Source: Paguma larvata (Eukaryota; Chordata; Mammalia; Carnivora; Viverridae). From it: a DNA stretch of 64,000 bases. Position 1 is the stretch's first letter. Each line of letters starts with the position of its first letter. Position numbers and translations under genes: made by a program. The DNA is taken from positions 41,581,030 through 41,645,029 of the forward strand of contig CM057841.1 of assembly GCA_030068075.1 (NCBI GenBank), given 5' to 3'. The notes below the pieces were generated by a model. It made no database searches. It saw only the letters and a list, made by a program, of their open reading frames with translations, and had not been told where the DNA came from. Below, piece after piece: positions 44,000 to 55,082 of the stretch.

Positions 44000-44255
44000 C
44001 CTCCCCTTCTCATTTTCTCCAATTTATTATAAAATAATACAGCAATTGTTACAAAGCATTTAGAAAATCCGAAAACAGAATTCCCTCTAATCCCACCACA
44101 GTGAGACAACCAGGGTTACAGACTGTTTCCTTTCTAGCCTTTTTTCCATACGTAATAGACATCTTCTCCTGTGAACGTGAGATTGGGGTGAACGCCAAGT
44201 TCTGTGTCTTGATTTTTCCATCTCCATGGTTAAAGTGACTGGCAGAGGGGCGGGT
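44000..44255. mobile_element. Ancient interspersed repeat, family unassigned
   Basis: 'acagaattccctctaatccc', 'accacagtgagacaaccag' and 'tttcctttctagcctttttt' resemble a common old mammalian repeat. It appears to continue at 44460 beyond a MIR. Confidence 0.4.
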
Positions 44256-44257
44256 GG

Positions 44258-44457
44258 TGAGAAAAAGTTGGGGTTCAAGACCCCTCAGTGCACACGGGCA
44301 AGTAAGTTTGGCTCTCCATCTTACAAGGTTACGTCCCGATCTGTAACGTGGTCAGTATTCGGATACTGCACCTGCGTCCCAAGGCTGCTGGAAGGATTAA
44401 GTGAGTCACTCTCTCCGAAGCCTTAGGGCAGTACCAGGCCCACTGAAAATTATCAGG
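44258..44457 (+). mobile_element. MIR SINE, forward, degraded
   Basis: 'ggctctccatcttacaagg' and 'gtaacgtggtcagtattcgg' precede 'gctggaaggattaagtgag' and 'gccttagggcagtaccagg', the forward MIR 3' half. Confidence 0.55.
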
Positions 44458-44459
44458 GT

Positions 44460-44880
44460 TATTACGTTTCCATGGCAGCCAAAGTGCACCTGAGCATCAT
44501 TTTAATGGATGCACACCATTCCATTAAACAGGCGCACGGATGGGTGATATAAGTTACTTAACTACTTCTCTATTGTTGGACACTTAGGGTCTTCCCAAAG
44601 TTCTGCTACTCTCCCCAATGATGAGCTCACACATAAATCTTTTTGCAACTGCTGATTTAGCTGACTTCCATCCTAGAAGACTAATTGCCAGATCAAAGGG
44701 TAGGAGCTTGCTGAAATCTCAATGCATGATGTCGAATTGCTCTTTAGAGAAATTGTGCCATTTTTATTCCACGGTGGTGGGACGAGACCCTGCAGCCTGG
44801 GCATTATCAACTAGTTGTTTCATCGTCGTTAGTTCTGAATCAGTCCCAAGCACATGGGCATCAAATGATATGCTGTCATC
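44460..44880. mobile_element. Ancient interspersed repeat, second part
   Basis: 'acaccattccattaaacagg', 'actacttctctattgttgg', 'acacttagggtcttcccaaag' and 'gccagatcaaagggtagg' recall a widespread old mammalian repeat family that I cannot name with certainty. Confidence 0.45.
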
Positions 44881-45740
44881 TTAGTTGAAATGTCGTCCCC
44901 TTGGCTACCTCAGTGAAGCCCTTCTGCCCCATTTCTCAGCCCCCACCACTACCGTGTCTTTTCTTCCCACACACCCAGCACCGACAGAACATGGGTCCCC
45001 CACTCGTCGGCTGAGATGTTTGAGAACAGCTGCTCCCAGGGGCCCGAGGTCACTGAAGACACCTAAAACAGAGCCATTCTGGTCGCTCTTGGGATTGGTC
45101 AACGACAGTGGCAGAAATCAGAAAGAAGAAGACAAAAAGCTTTCTAGAACATCTGGAATAGAATCTCCTGGGATCAAAGCTCATGATAAACCAGGACCAG
45201 TAGCCATGAGGCAGGTGTTCTCACCCGGGAGAGGCGCAAATGTCACCAGGAGGATATGGGTGGACAGGCAGCCCCTCCAGGGCTCAAAGGCCATAGGAGA
45301 ACAGGAATCAGGGGTGTGACGTCAGCCCAGAAGGGAGGTTTCCAGCTGTGGCTGCTGGGCTCCTGGAGGCCACCTCAGAGGCTACTCCGAGTATTTTTAC
45401 CCAAACACCAATGAAAAAACTACCTTTTTAAAACTGTGGATATAATTAGAGTCTATTCCTGATAGGACTGAGAAAATAACCCTGCAGCATGTCCTAGGTA
45501 ACAGGGACTCTCGGCAAATGTTTACAGAATAAATAAATCAACAGACTAGGGAAAATTGGTTTGGGATTTGTCAAAAGTTCTGATTGAACTGAACTCTCTT
45601 GTCAAGACTTAAGAGATCATTAACGGATGCAAAAATCATTATGTTTTCACTGGCTGTTCCGCACAAGGCAGTCAGACACAGAGACGACAGAGAAAAGGAG
45701 AGTCCGGCCCTCGCACGGCTCCCAGGATACGGTTGTGGTA
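44881..45740. other. Single-copy sequence, no gene seen
   Basis: The 144-codon frame 44885-45319 has no domain. A TTCTGAACTGAA-type AT patch near 45580 is the only notable compositional feature. Confidence 0.4.
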
Positions 45741-45744
45741 ACAA

Positions 45745-45955
45745 CATGCCTTTGGGTTTGAGTCTCAGCTCCCCAACTCAGCAGCTCTGGGTGTGTTGAC
45801 TAGAGATCTTTAAGCCTCAGCTTTCTCATCTGTGAGATGGGGCGCTAACAATAACCACCTTACAGGGCCATGTGAGATCAAGGAGGTAATACTTGTAACA
45901 TGCCCGGCAGCGAACAGACAATCAATGGCAGGTGCTGTTATTCTACATTGTTAAG
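45745..45955 (+). mobile_element. MIR SINE, forward, nearly full length
   Basis: 'tttgggtttgagtctcagc', 'tgttgactagagatctttaag', 'cctcagctttctcatctgtg' and 'agatggggcgctaacaataac', then 'catgcccggcagcgaacag'. Confidence 0.85.
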
Positions 45956-46034
45956 GAGGAAAAGAAGGGGCTACCGCTCTGCCTCGCCCACCAGCCCCAG
46001 GTAACCACGCCAGGCTCCATTAGCGACTGCACTT

Positions 46035-46172
46035 AGGGCCCGTCCTCTTGTCCTTCATCTCACTTTCATCTGCAAGGCCTCCAACTCCAACCTTACTAGG
46101 TCCTATCAACAGGAGCCAGGGGTTGGGATTTCTATGTATCTTTGGCGGGGACACAACTCAACCCCCAACAAC
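46035..46172 (-). mobile_element. MaLR-type LTR fragment, reversed
   Basis: 'catctgcaaggcctccaac', 'ggttgggatttctatgtatc' and 'gggacacaactcaaccccc' match the end of a reversed MLT1-class LTR. Confidence 0.55.
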
Positions 46173-46194
46173 CAGGAACACCCTTTCCTGTGGT

Positions 46195-46468
46195 ATCTGC
46201 ATGGCTCACTCACTCTTTTGCTTCATTCCAGGCTCTGCTCAAATGTCGCCTCCCCACAGAAGCTTCTGGAACCCACCTTAGCTGAGGCAGCCTTCCCCAT
46301 GCCCTACCCTGCTTCACTTTTCTCCAGAGAACTTGTCACTTCCTGCTCTGTACATATTTTAATGCATGTTGTTGGTCTCTCCCACCAGGACACAAGCTCC
46401 CTGGGGGTAGGGGTTAGTCTGCCATATAGCTGGCGCTCAATAAATGTTTGCGGAATGACTGAGACAGT
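46195..46468 (+). mobile_element. L2 3' end
   Basis: 'catggctcactcactctttt', 'aggctctgctcaaatgtcgc', 'gcagccttccccatgccc', 'agagaacttgtcacttcctg', 'aggacacaagctccctggg' and 'ggcgctcaataaatgtttgc' make a clear, nearly complete L2 terminus. Confidence 0.85.
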
Positions 46469-46534
46469 GAGCGATGGCTGTTTAGTCGCTCTGCTGGGAC
46501 ACTGGGGGACATCCATGCTATGGCCAAAGACTCT

Positions 46535-46718
46535 TCATTTGTTTATAAAGTTTATTTATTTTGAGAGAAAGAGAGATAGTGGGGGAGGGGGAGAGAGGGA
46601 GAGAGAGAATCCGAAGCGCGTTCCACGCTGTCAGCGTAGAGCCCGATGGAGGGCTTGATCTCACAAAGTGTGAGATCACGGCCTGAGCCCAGATCAAGAG
46701 TCAGGTGCTTAGGCATCC
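46535..46718 (-). mobile_element. CAN-SINE, reversed, head deletion
   Basis: 'ttatttattttgagagaaag', 'gcttgatctcacaaagtgtg' and 'agatcaagagtcaggtgctt' precede 'aggcatccc'; about 17 bp of the head are missing. CAAAGACTCT (46525-46534) and CAAAGAGTCT (46719-46728) flank it. Confidence 0.9.
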
Positions 46719-46734
46719 CAAAGAGTCTACCTTT

Positions 46735-47212
46735 CAAGCTGGGTAGTGCCCCCAAAGGTGTCCACATCCTAATCCCTAAAACCTGTGAGCCTCGCATGGA
46801 AAAAGGACTTTGCAGATGTGACCAAATTAACACTCATGATGGGAGACTGTCCTGGATTATCAGGCAGGGCCCGATGTGCTCACAAGAGTCTGTATAAAGG
46901 GGAGGTGGGAGGGCCAGGGACAGAGGAGCTGTGACGGGGGAGGCAGAGGGTAGAGTCACATGCTTTGAGGACGGAGGAAGGGCTCACAAGCCAAGGAATG
47001 TAGGCAGCTCTAGAAGCTACAGAAAGCAAGGAAAGCAGATTCTCCCCTGGAGCCTCCAGAAAGAACACAGCTCTGCCAACATCTCAATTTTTAGCCCAGG
47101 GAGAGCAGACTTGTGACCTCCAGACCTATAATAAAATAGCAATTTTCTATTGTTTTAAGCCACTCCGTGTGTGGTGACTTATTACAGCAGCAAAAGGAAA
47201 CTAATATTGACA
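46735..47212 (+). mobile_element. ERVL/MaLR-class LTR, forward, well preserved
   Basis: 'gtgtccacatcctaatccc', 'ggactttgcagatgtgacc', 'tcctggattatcaggcagg', 'gaggaagggctcacaagcc', 'ctcccctggagcctccag', 'tttaagccactccgtgtg' and 'agcaaaaggaaactaatatt' give the full LTR order. It is solitary and non-coding. Confidence 0.82.
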
Positions 47213-47259
47213 CCTTGTCCTAACTCCCCAGAGCAGCTCCCCTTGAGCCAGGCAGGTCA

Positions 47260-47402
47260 GCTAGTCAGCAAGGATCTGCAGGTGAAGAACAGAGGCCCAG
47301 AAAGGTCAAGGCCTTTCTGTGTCCCAGGTCACACAGCTGGGGAGTGGCCAACCCAGGATTTAAGTCCAGCTTATCTGCCTCTGAAGTCCTCGCTTTTGCC
47401 TC
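47260..47402 (-). mobile_element. MIR SINE, reversed
   Basis: 'aacagaggcccagaaaggtc' and 'ccaggtcacacagctgggg' with 'acccaggatttaagtccagc' are a clear reversed MIR core. Confidence 0.85.
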
Positions 47403-47797
47403 AGCACCAGTGCAGAAAGGGTGCATGGATCTGCAGCTTCGAGTGGCCGGTGAGACGGAATCGGCCTGCCCCACTCCCAACAGCCACCCTGTGGTCCGCA
47501 CAGAGACAGCCATGTGAGGAGGGTTCTGTTTCTAAACGGCTGGTCCTGGCAGAAGTACATTTTGAGTGATATTTGTGGACGCATCTGGTCACCGTGCAGT
47601 CCAGGCTGCAGCCTGATTGTTCCGGCAGCAAGGAGAGCAGCTGGTGGGACGTGCCCAGTGTCTTCGCATGTGACACTCCACAGGGCCGGCCTCCAAGAAG
47701 AGCGCCGGAGCCCAGGAGGGGCTAGCACAGGGAGGGAAGGACGGGAAGCCCCCGGTGCTCCCGCTCCGCAGAGCACCCTCCTGCCCGCAGCTCCTCT
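47403..47797. other. Single-copy GC-rich sequence, no gene seen
   Basis: Frames of 130-150 codons occur on both strands (47360-47918) and overlap each other and two MIRs, so they are treated as chance. Confidence 0.45.
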
Positions 47798-47912
47798 GGG
47801 TCTCTCAACAACCACTGGCGGTTCTTATTACCCCATTTTACAGATCAGGAAACAGAAGCTTGAGGAGGCTGCTAATTTGCCCCAGGTTACTCAGGCTTTG
47901 CCTCCAGAGCCT
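47798..47912 (-). mobile_element. MIR SINE, reversed
   Basis: 'ttattaccccattttacag', 'atcaggaaacagaagcttg' and 'tttgccccaggttactcagg' match the reversed MIR core. Confidence 0.8.
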
Positions 47913-47917
47913 GAGTA

Positions 47918-47939
47918 ACTCTCTTAGAAATAAGAGAGT
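47918..47939. other. Perfect 9-bp hairpin with GAAA loop
   Basis: ACTCTCTTA (47918-47926) and TAAGAGAGT (47931-47939) are exact reverse complements around a GAAA loop. A SINE begins four bases downstream. Confidence 0.8.
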
Positions 47940-47942
47940 CTC

Positions 47943-48172
47943 GGGGTGCCCAGGTGGCTCATTCGGTTAAGCATCTGACTCGATTTCGGCTCAGGTCATG
48001 ATGTCATGGTTCCTGAGATCGAGCCTCACGTTGGGCTCTGTGCAGACAGTGCGGAGCCCGCTTGGAATTTTCTCTCTCTCTCCCTCTCTCTCTCTGCCGC
48101 TTCCCTGCTTGCACACATGTGCTTTCTCACTCTCTCTCAATAAAATAAATATATAAAAACGTAAAAAAAAAA
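47943..48172 (+). mobile_element. CAN-SINE
   Basis: Forward copy of an intermediate subfamily: 'ggggtgcccaggtggctc', 'cagacagtgcggagcccg', tail 'aaaaacgtaaaaaaaaaa'. No convincing target duplication was found. Confidence 0.92.
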
Positions 48173-48204
48173 GGCTTGAAAAGAAACAATCCCAGCTTCA
48201 TACA

Positions 48205-48290
48205 TCCACCATCTCTCTCTCTCTCTTTCTCCCCCTTCCCCTCTCTCCCCTCCCTCTCTCTCCCCCTCCCTCACACACACACACTTACCC
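48205..48290. repeat. Pyrimidine-rich (CT)n / (CCCCT)n tract
   Basis: Runs of CT and CCCCTTC/CCCCTC units lead directly into the CA-rich minisatellite. Confidence 0.9.
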
Positions 48291-49087
48291 GCACACAAAT
48301 GCACACACTTACATAAACACATATATACACCCTAACACAAACATACTTACATACACACTCACAGACACATACATACCCACTTACATATACTCATCAAGAT
48401 AACCGTATGCATACACATACACACACATAAAGCTGCACACATGTATGCACACATGCGTACACATACATACATGTATGCATACACAATGTACACATGCACA
48501 CATGCACACATACGTGACTGTATACATATACACATACACGTGTGTGCACCTGCACGCACACACACCTGCACATGCATACACATACACATGTACACCTGTA
48601 CACATGTACACCTGTACACATGTACACCTGCACACATGTACACATATACCTAAACACATGCACACCTGCACACATGTACATATACACACATGTACACATA
48701 CACGCATACACATAAACACGTAGATCTGTACACATGTACACCTGCACATACGCATGCCTGCATACGTACACCTGCACACACATACACATACACATGTAGA
48801 CCTGCACATGTGTACATATACACACATGTACACCTGCACACACATATACACACAAGTACACCTGCACACATGTACACCTGCACACACATACACATACGTA
48901 TGTCTGCACACATGTAGACATACACATGTCTACACTCAAAAACACCATGTGTGCTCATGCACCTGTACATTCATATGCGACACGTATGCACGAACACTGA
49001 GACACATGCACATGCTCTCCCCTCTCACAGACTCACACACAGACATACATGCACACTCACACATGAACATGCATATGCCCCAACACA

Positions 49088-49122
<35 letters not shown>
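48270..49122. repeat. CA-rich minisatellite, about 850 bp, ending in (CA)n
   Basis: Degenerate alternating purine-pyrimidine repeats built on CA, TACA, CATGTACACCTG and related units. A near-regular 16-bp unit is clear at 48588-48645. A pure (CA)n of about 20 units closes the block at 49083-49122. Long open frames in all phases encode only His/Thr/Tyr/Cys/Val repeats and are artefacts. Confidence 0.95.
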
Positions 49123-49124
<2 letters not shown>

Positions 49125-50047
49125 CGAGGCCACAGCTGCCCTTCCTACTACTCACCTGCTTTTTTATTCAGGAAGATGAAACGGCCCTGGCCCATTGCTG
49201 ACTCTCCTGGCAGAAAGACAGACTCATAAAATCCTCAGATTAACATCAATTAATCCGGCCTCCCCGCCCATCGATTCCCCTCTGATGCTGCCGTCAAGCT
49301 GTCTATTTCTGCAGGACGTGCATCTGATCCTGGAGAAATCACAGGATTAGTCACCTGGCCTTACACGCGCCCCGCTCACCCCAAGTGGGGCTCTCCTGTG
49401 CCCGACGCCATCCCTCGGAGCCATTCTCTAGTGCAGCAGACAAGGAAAAGAGGGCTGTACGCACTAAGGCCAGGAGGGGTCCAGCTCTCCCTCTCCAGCC
49501 GCAACTATGGGCACAGATGCCCCAGGGTTCTTGGTTTCCCCTCTGTGACTTGGGGATAAAGATCCCTGCCCCTCGGGACAGAGAGAAGGGATCAGGCAGA
49601 GATCCACGGAGTCCAGAGAACGGGACAGAAAATACCAAAAAGAAATTGGAGGAGGTTCCAGGAAAGGTGTGGATGCAGGAGAAGTTAAGAGTGGTGGCTG
49701 AACTTAATCCTGCATCTGGTCAGCTTTTCTGGAGCTGAGCATTTCCTGGGCAGTTCTGAAGACATTAAAGAGCCCTTTCACCGCCCTGGTTTCAGCCATT
49801 CTGGGGTTGACTCTCACCACTTTGAGGCACTTGTTTCCAGCACCCACCAATATGAATTCCAGACATACATGGAAATTCATATTTGTAAGTTAAACCATGC
49901 AAGACCTTTCTGCTAACGAGGTGAAATTCTGCGGCTATGCAGCCTCCTGAGATGCAGTAACATGTTGAAGCTTCAGTGTTCCACAACCAACCCCTAGAGC
50001 ACGAGGGAGACAGCCCTGGCTCCTGGAAGGAGCTGGGGGCGGAGGCA
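49125..50047. other. Single-copy region with enhancer-like segments
   Basis: 49200-49370 carries AT-rich homeodomain/OTX-like cores ('aacatcaattaatccgg', 'acaggattagtcacc'). 49780-49985 is another repeat-free block ('atggaaattcatatttgtaag'). No gene is supported. Confidence 0.35.
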
Positions 50048-50255
50048 GATGGATCTGAGTTCAGAGCCCAGATCTGCCACCCACCTACCAAGCGAGTGGC
50101 CTTAAACAAGTTTCTTACGCTCTCAGAAGCCCGGCTTTCTCATCTACTAAATAGGAACACCACCCGTTCCTACCGCACAGGGTCCTGAGAGGACATGATG
50201 ACGTGGCCACACGCAAAGTACCAGCACAGGGTCTGGCACACAGTAGGTGTCGTAA
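50048..50255 (+). mobile_element. MIR SINE, forward, nearly full length
   Basis: 'gatctgagttcagagccc', 'gagtggccttaaacaagtt', 'tcttacgctctcagaagcc', 'cggctttctcatctac' and 'agggtctggcacacagtagg' follow forward MIR. Confidence 0.85.
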
Positions 50256-50909
50256 AGGGGAGACCCTTTCCTCTCCTCTGAGCACCTGCCGGCCAGTGCT
50301 GGTACGGGGCTGGAGTAAAGGCCAGCTCTGAAACCAGCCTCTCTCTGTTGTGCCTGGGGTCCCAGGAGAGATGCTTCGTCATGATGCAGAACCTGCCTCT
50401 GGGTCCAGCCCAGCTCAGTCCCAGGACCACAGACTCCCCTGTCCTCCCCTCAGTATGACTCGTTTGGTCTCTTCCTGTCTGGTGTGGCAGGGATGGAGAG
50501 AACAAAAGTTCCAACAGAAGCGCCTCTAGGAAACGGTCACCACACCTCAGCATTGGCCCACGGAGAGATTCCCTCACTTTCTGAGGCTTGGTTGCTCCTG
50601 GAGACAGTAATCCCGGCCCCTCTCATCTGCCCATGCGTGAGCTGAGCACCTCTGACAGCTGGAGAACACCGCCAAGAACACAGACCCGGGAGCTCCAGGG
50701 GGGAGGTCACCGCTGTGTTCAGAACTGTCCACCGGGGCCGCAGGGGACATCCAGCAGGCCAAGGGCGCTAGTGCAGACCCCGGCTGGGAGACCTGGGGTT
50801 ACGGTGCGGGGCCCTCCACCGGCCCGCAGGTATCTTCTCAGGGCTGCCCCTCTCTATTAGCCTGGGTCTTGACACTCGAATGGGGAGACTGAGGAACATT
50901 TAATGAGGG
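50256..50909. other. Single-copy GC-rich sequence, no gene seen
   Basis: Frames of 90-135 codons occur on both strands without domains. Nothing regulatory is recognised. Confidence 0.45.
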
Positions 50910-51320
50910 CCTTGTATGTATTCATTTCCCACGGCTGCCGCTAAAGCAGCAGCAATTCATGATCCCCCAGCTCTGGACAGAGGCCGAAACTCCGAAATCG
51001 AGGTGTGGGCAGGACGGCGAGCCCTCTGAAGGCTCCGGGTTGAAGCCTGTGTGCCCCTCCGGCTCCTGGCGCAGCGGGCGCTCCGCTCGGCCTCCACTCC
51101 CGCCTTCACACGCCTCTCCCGGGGTCTCTGTGTCTTCTCCTCTTCTGTTCTTACAAGGGTTCCTGTCACTGGGGGCGCATCCAGGAAGATCTGACCTGGA
51201 GATCTTTAACTTAATTACATCTACGAAGACCCTTTTCCCAAATAAGGTCACATTCATAGGTTCCAGGCCTTAGGACACAGCCATATCTTTTGGGGGCCGC
51301 TAGTCAACCCACTATAGGAC
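50910..51320 (-). mobile_element. MaLR-type LTR (MLT1-like), reversed, GC-enriched
   Basis: 'tgtattcatttcccacggctg' region, 'ctcttctgttcttacaagg', 'ttaattacatctacgaagac', 'cccaaataaggtcacattc' and 'agtcaacccactatagg' give the reversed order. The middle is unusually CpG-rich for such an old LTR. Confidence 0.72.
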
Positions 51321-53125
51321 ACTTCACAGAGGTTCAGGCGGCCTGAAGGCAGACCAACTGGGGGGGGGCAGGGAGGAGAGAGGAAAGGACTGGGCTGTGG
51401 AAAGCACTGTGAGCTGGCTGCCTGGCTCGGCCACCGCTAACCCTCAGCTCAGCAGCAGTCCCTGGCCCCCTGCAGCTGCCCCCCACTGGCCAAACTGAGC
51501 CTGAAGCCAGAAGGTGGGGAGCCCAAGAGAGGCAGCCCCAGCAGGCAGCTCCCCGGCACACGGCCGCGTGAAGAATTCTCTAGAAAGGCAAGCATGAATA
51601 TCCTGCACACCTCGGTTTCTTGCTGCAAAGCCCTCTGGTGCAGTGTCCTAAAGGAGCATCTCATTACTGGGAAAACACAAAAACTGGGTATCTGTTGAAT
51701 TTGCATTTCCTTCAAGTTGTTCCAGACTTTACCCTCTTGTGCCAAACTCCTGAAACCTTTCCCGTGCCCGTCCTAAGTCCATGATGTCCCCAGACTCGGG
51801 ACCTCTCAGGGCGAGGGCAGGCCCCCACCCACATCCCTCCACACCGGACAGGAAGAGACCAAACGAGTCATACTGAGGGGAGGTCAGGGGAGTCAGTGGT
51901 CCCGGGACTGAGCTGGGCTGGACCCGGGGCACGTTCTGCACCACAGACAGAGCAAGGAGCCTGGAGCCAACGGAGCCCGGCCCAAGCCACTGCCAATGCC
52001 ACGCTCCAAACCCACTGTGCCTGCACTCAGGAGCCAGGGCAGCGAGGGGTGCCGAAGACGAAGTCAATGGCCTAGGATCCTCCGAAGTGCCACCTTCTCA
52101 CCAAACGCCAAGGCACAGAATCCTAGCCCCTGGGCCACCGGGGCCCTGCTCCACTGAGCAGAACGCAACCCTGCAAATCACTTCCGCTGCTATTTCGTCA
52201 AGTGCCACGAACAAAATATACCGCAGAAATCACAGGGAGGCTCTGTGGAGGGGCCAACAGCCCTCCAATTACTGTCGCATAACCTTCTCCCACTTGATCT
52301 CCCTTATCTTATCTATAATAGATAAATGCCCAGCCCCAGGGAAGGCAAATATTTTTAAAAGCTGAGTATAATAAACCAGAAAAGTGCCAGCTGTCACCAG
52401 CAGGAAGCAGTGCCCATTAGTGGGCTCAGAGCAGTCCTCACAGCCCCCGCCAAGCCTCTGGTCCAGGGAAGAGTGTTCTGGAAGCCCCCTGCTCACTACG
52501 AAGAGCCAGGCCGAAGGAGAAGCGAGTGCCACGCCTGCTGTCTGCCGGCGGCCCGCAGCATGGGGGAAGACTGTGTCTGAGCTGCAAGCAGCCGGCCCAG
52601 AGAAGACGTCCTTGTCGCCCCGAACGTCGTGGGCACAGACCCTGCGTTCTCTCTCCCCGACCTCCTGTCAGTGGCTTGGAAGGGCCTGGGCAGGCCAACC
52701 AGCAGGAAGCTTGGTTAAATCCACCCTCTCTGCGGGAGCTGCACAGTCTAATTTCGCCTTGGCAGAGATGGGGGCGGCCAACATGCCAGGCCATCAAAGG
52801 GGATGGAAGCCCAGAGCCAATTGCCAAGAGTGGAGCAGGAGCAAAGGCAGCCAGCGAGCACTCGCCCATTCTGCAGGCAACTGCTCCGAGTCGCCTCCTG
52901 AGCCATGAGGCACCAGGCTCTTCTCTGGAGGCCGTGGGACTCCAGGACTGAAGAGAGGCCTTCCAGAAGTACCAAACTCGGGGGGCTTCTGCCCCGAGCC
53001 CATTCTGCCCCCTCATCACCACCAGGGCTCTGCTGCTCAAATGGTGAGCATGGGCCTTTACATGTAGCCCATCTGAGGTCCCCGTAAACCTTCCCCTCAG
53101 GCTGAGGGACACAGGGAAGAGCTGC
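51321..53125. other. Single-copy region, partly GC-rich
   Basis: 51575-51735 and 52265-52385 are AT-richer repeat-free patches; the latter holds three GATA motifs. The rest is GC-rich. The longest open frame of the window (267 codons, minus, 52438-53241) falls here but overlaps a MIR and has no domain. Confidence 0.4.
52303..52326. promoter_or_regulatory. Cluster of GATA-type motifs
   Basis: TTATCT, TATCTA and AGATAA occur within 24 bp, giving three GATA cores in both orientations. The surroundings are AT-rich single-copy DNA. Confidence 0.35.
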
Positions 53126-53322
53126 CAGCAAGAGGGTAGCCACCCCTGGTGGCCTGGGCCCCACCCCTGACTCCGTGTTTGGACAGGTGACCTAACCCGT
53201 CTGAGCCTGTTTCCTGAGTCGCAGAGAAGAGCAGGACCCACCTGAAAGAGTTGGGGAGTGAAGCATCAAGAGACATGGGAAGGACACATTGTAGGTGCTC
53301 ATTAAATGGCAAATGGTAGTCT
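53126..53322 (+). mobile_element. MIR SINE, forward
   Basis: 'ggacaggtgacctaacccg', 'tctgagcctgtttcctgag' and 'attgtaggtgctcattaaat' are forward MIR features. Confidence 0.72.
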
Positions 53323-53432
53323 CGTTACTACTGTTTTACGACTTTCAAATGAGGAGGCAGGCGAGCGATAGCCAACAACACACAGCAGGAAAGTAGGGTG
53401 CAGACCCCAAGCTGGGGTGCAGGGCGAGGCCC
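53323..53432 (-). mobile_element. MIR-like fragment, reversed
   Basis: 'ttactactgttttacgac', 'tttcaaatgaggaggcagg' and 'acaacacacagcaggaaag' resemble a reversed MIR core abutting the forward one. Confidence 0.45.
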
Positions 53433-55065
53433 GGCTCCCTGCTAGCCCCATCCCGTGCCTCCCACGATAAGGCCTCCACACTCTGCACAGACCCAGCTCA
53501 GTCACAAAGAAGATGTATTTCCAGTCATTCTGGGGAGGCTGTGAAACAGCTTACTGAACACAACTGAGCCCAGAGCCCTCCTGCACCGCGTCCTTTCAGG
53601 GAGAATCCCGGCTGTGTGACTGCAGCTCTCCTGGCTGCTTCCCCAGCTACAAGATGAGAGGGGAGAACGAGATGGTTCTGTCAGTCTCTGTGAAGGGAGA
53701 GCCAACCGTGTCAACCTCAGACCCCCCGTCCCCTCCCGTCCCACGCCTCCCAGCCCCCGGTGAACGTGGACATGCTGGCACTACTGAAGGAGGCCCTTTG
53801 CTGCTTGAGGTCAGAGCAAGAGATGTCTGGTTGCTGGAAATTTTTAAGTCATGGAGACGAATATTTCTGTGAGAGGGTGGAACACGAGCCGTTTTCAATA
53901 TGTATTTTTAGGACCCTGAACAGGCCTGAAGTCCCTTTGATTAGTTTAGAACCAAAAACATATGTGTGTCAGTTTTGCCTGATTTAGACGTGGGCGTGAC
54001 TGGAGTCAAAACAGCTTCCCCCCCGCCGCCTTTTCTGATTTGTGGGGAAAAGCCAAAAGGTTTTTCAGAACAAAAAGGCAGTCTTTGCCCCCCTCCTTCA
54101 GCCCATATCCCATTCTTCTCTTTCTCCTGGCCTTCCCTGCACTGAGGGGGTGGCTGAGGGCCCCGGGGAGGTCTCCAAAGCCCGGGCATCCAGCCCCACC
54201 CGGCAGCTGGAGACAACTGCTTCCAGATGAAGTGTGCAGGCCAGCCACTGCCCCGAGCGAGCGGGCTGGAGGGCCTGGGGGTGAGGCCCCCACCCGCCTG
54301 CCTCCCTGAGACATTCCTCTCAAACCTTGTCAGGAAACCTCCAGAGAGATCCAGGGACTGGCCCCAGGCTGTGCTGAGCCGCCCCAGAGCGCATGCCCCA
54401 GCCCACACCCTGCCCCAGGCACGCTGGATCTGACCCCCACAGGGAGGACTGCAGCCAGCCGCAGGCCTGCTCCCCTGGGCTGCCAGGAGGCACGTGCGTC
54501 CACGTCCTGTGTGTGTCCACTTCATGAGGAAGCAAGGACTGCGGGTCTGTCCAGACGGAGGCCACTAAGGCCTCCCGACCGCCACCAGGCAGCCCGGCAC
54601 AGAGCCACTTACACGCCTTCTCTCCTTGGAATCTTGCAACCGTCCTGTGCAGATGTTCTTCGGCCACTTCCAGATAACCCCGGGGAGCTCAGAAACATGA
54701 AGGGCCTAGAAGGCAACAGAGCCCGGGGCGACCCACAGCTCTGGGTCCCACAGCTAAGTCCCGGGACTGTGAGCCCAGCTATCTCCCTCAAAGGCACACC
54801 GCCCGCAGGCAGATGCTGGGAGGGTGGGGCAGGCAGAGCAAGGCTAGCCGGCCACCTATGGGGGGGCAGAGAGGGAGCCTGCGTGCTGAAGGCCCCGCCC
54901 ACGCACACAGCTGGGACCGTGGCTGAGGGAGGTCATGACTCAGGGGACCTACCCTCGCACGCACACACAACCACACATGTGCACAAACGTCCTCCTGCCC
55001 CCTTCTGCTTTCTGTCCTTCAAAGCCACCCGTCGATGCTTTCGAAACTTCCCATCTGCTTCTTTA
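53433..55065. other. Single-copy GC-rich region, no gene seen
   Basis: 53820-53995 is a short AT-richer block. 54000-55060 is GC-rich with several frames of 100-195 codons on both strands, none with recognisable domains. Confidence 0.4.
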
Positions 55066-55082
55066 CTCTAAAGGACTCCCAG

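Noticed and set aside
48588..48645. Regular 16-bp repeat considered as a CRISPR array
   Set aside because: Units are contiguous without unique spacers and the genome is mammalian; it is a minisatellite.
48359..48970. Long Cys/Val-rich and His/Thr-rich frames in several phases
   Set aside because: They are translations of the CA-rich minisatellite, open in nearly every phase because the repeat lacks stop codons.
52438..53241. Longest open frame in the window (267 codons, minus strand)
   Set aside because: It lies in GC-rich DNA where long frames arise by chance. It runs into a MIR, has competing frames on both strands and no recognisable domain or splice context.
53941..55071. Pair of 186-194 codon frames on opposite strands
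   Set aside because: GC-rich background, no domains, and two-phase overlap on the same strand; chance frames are the simpler explanation.
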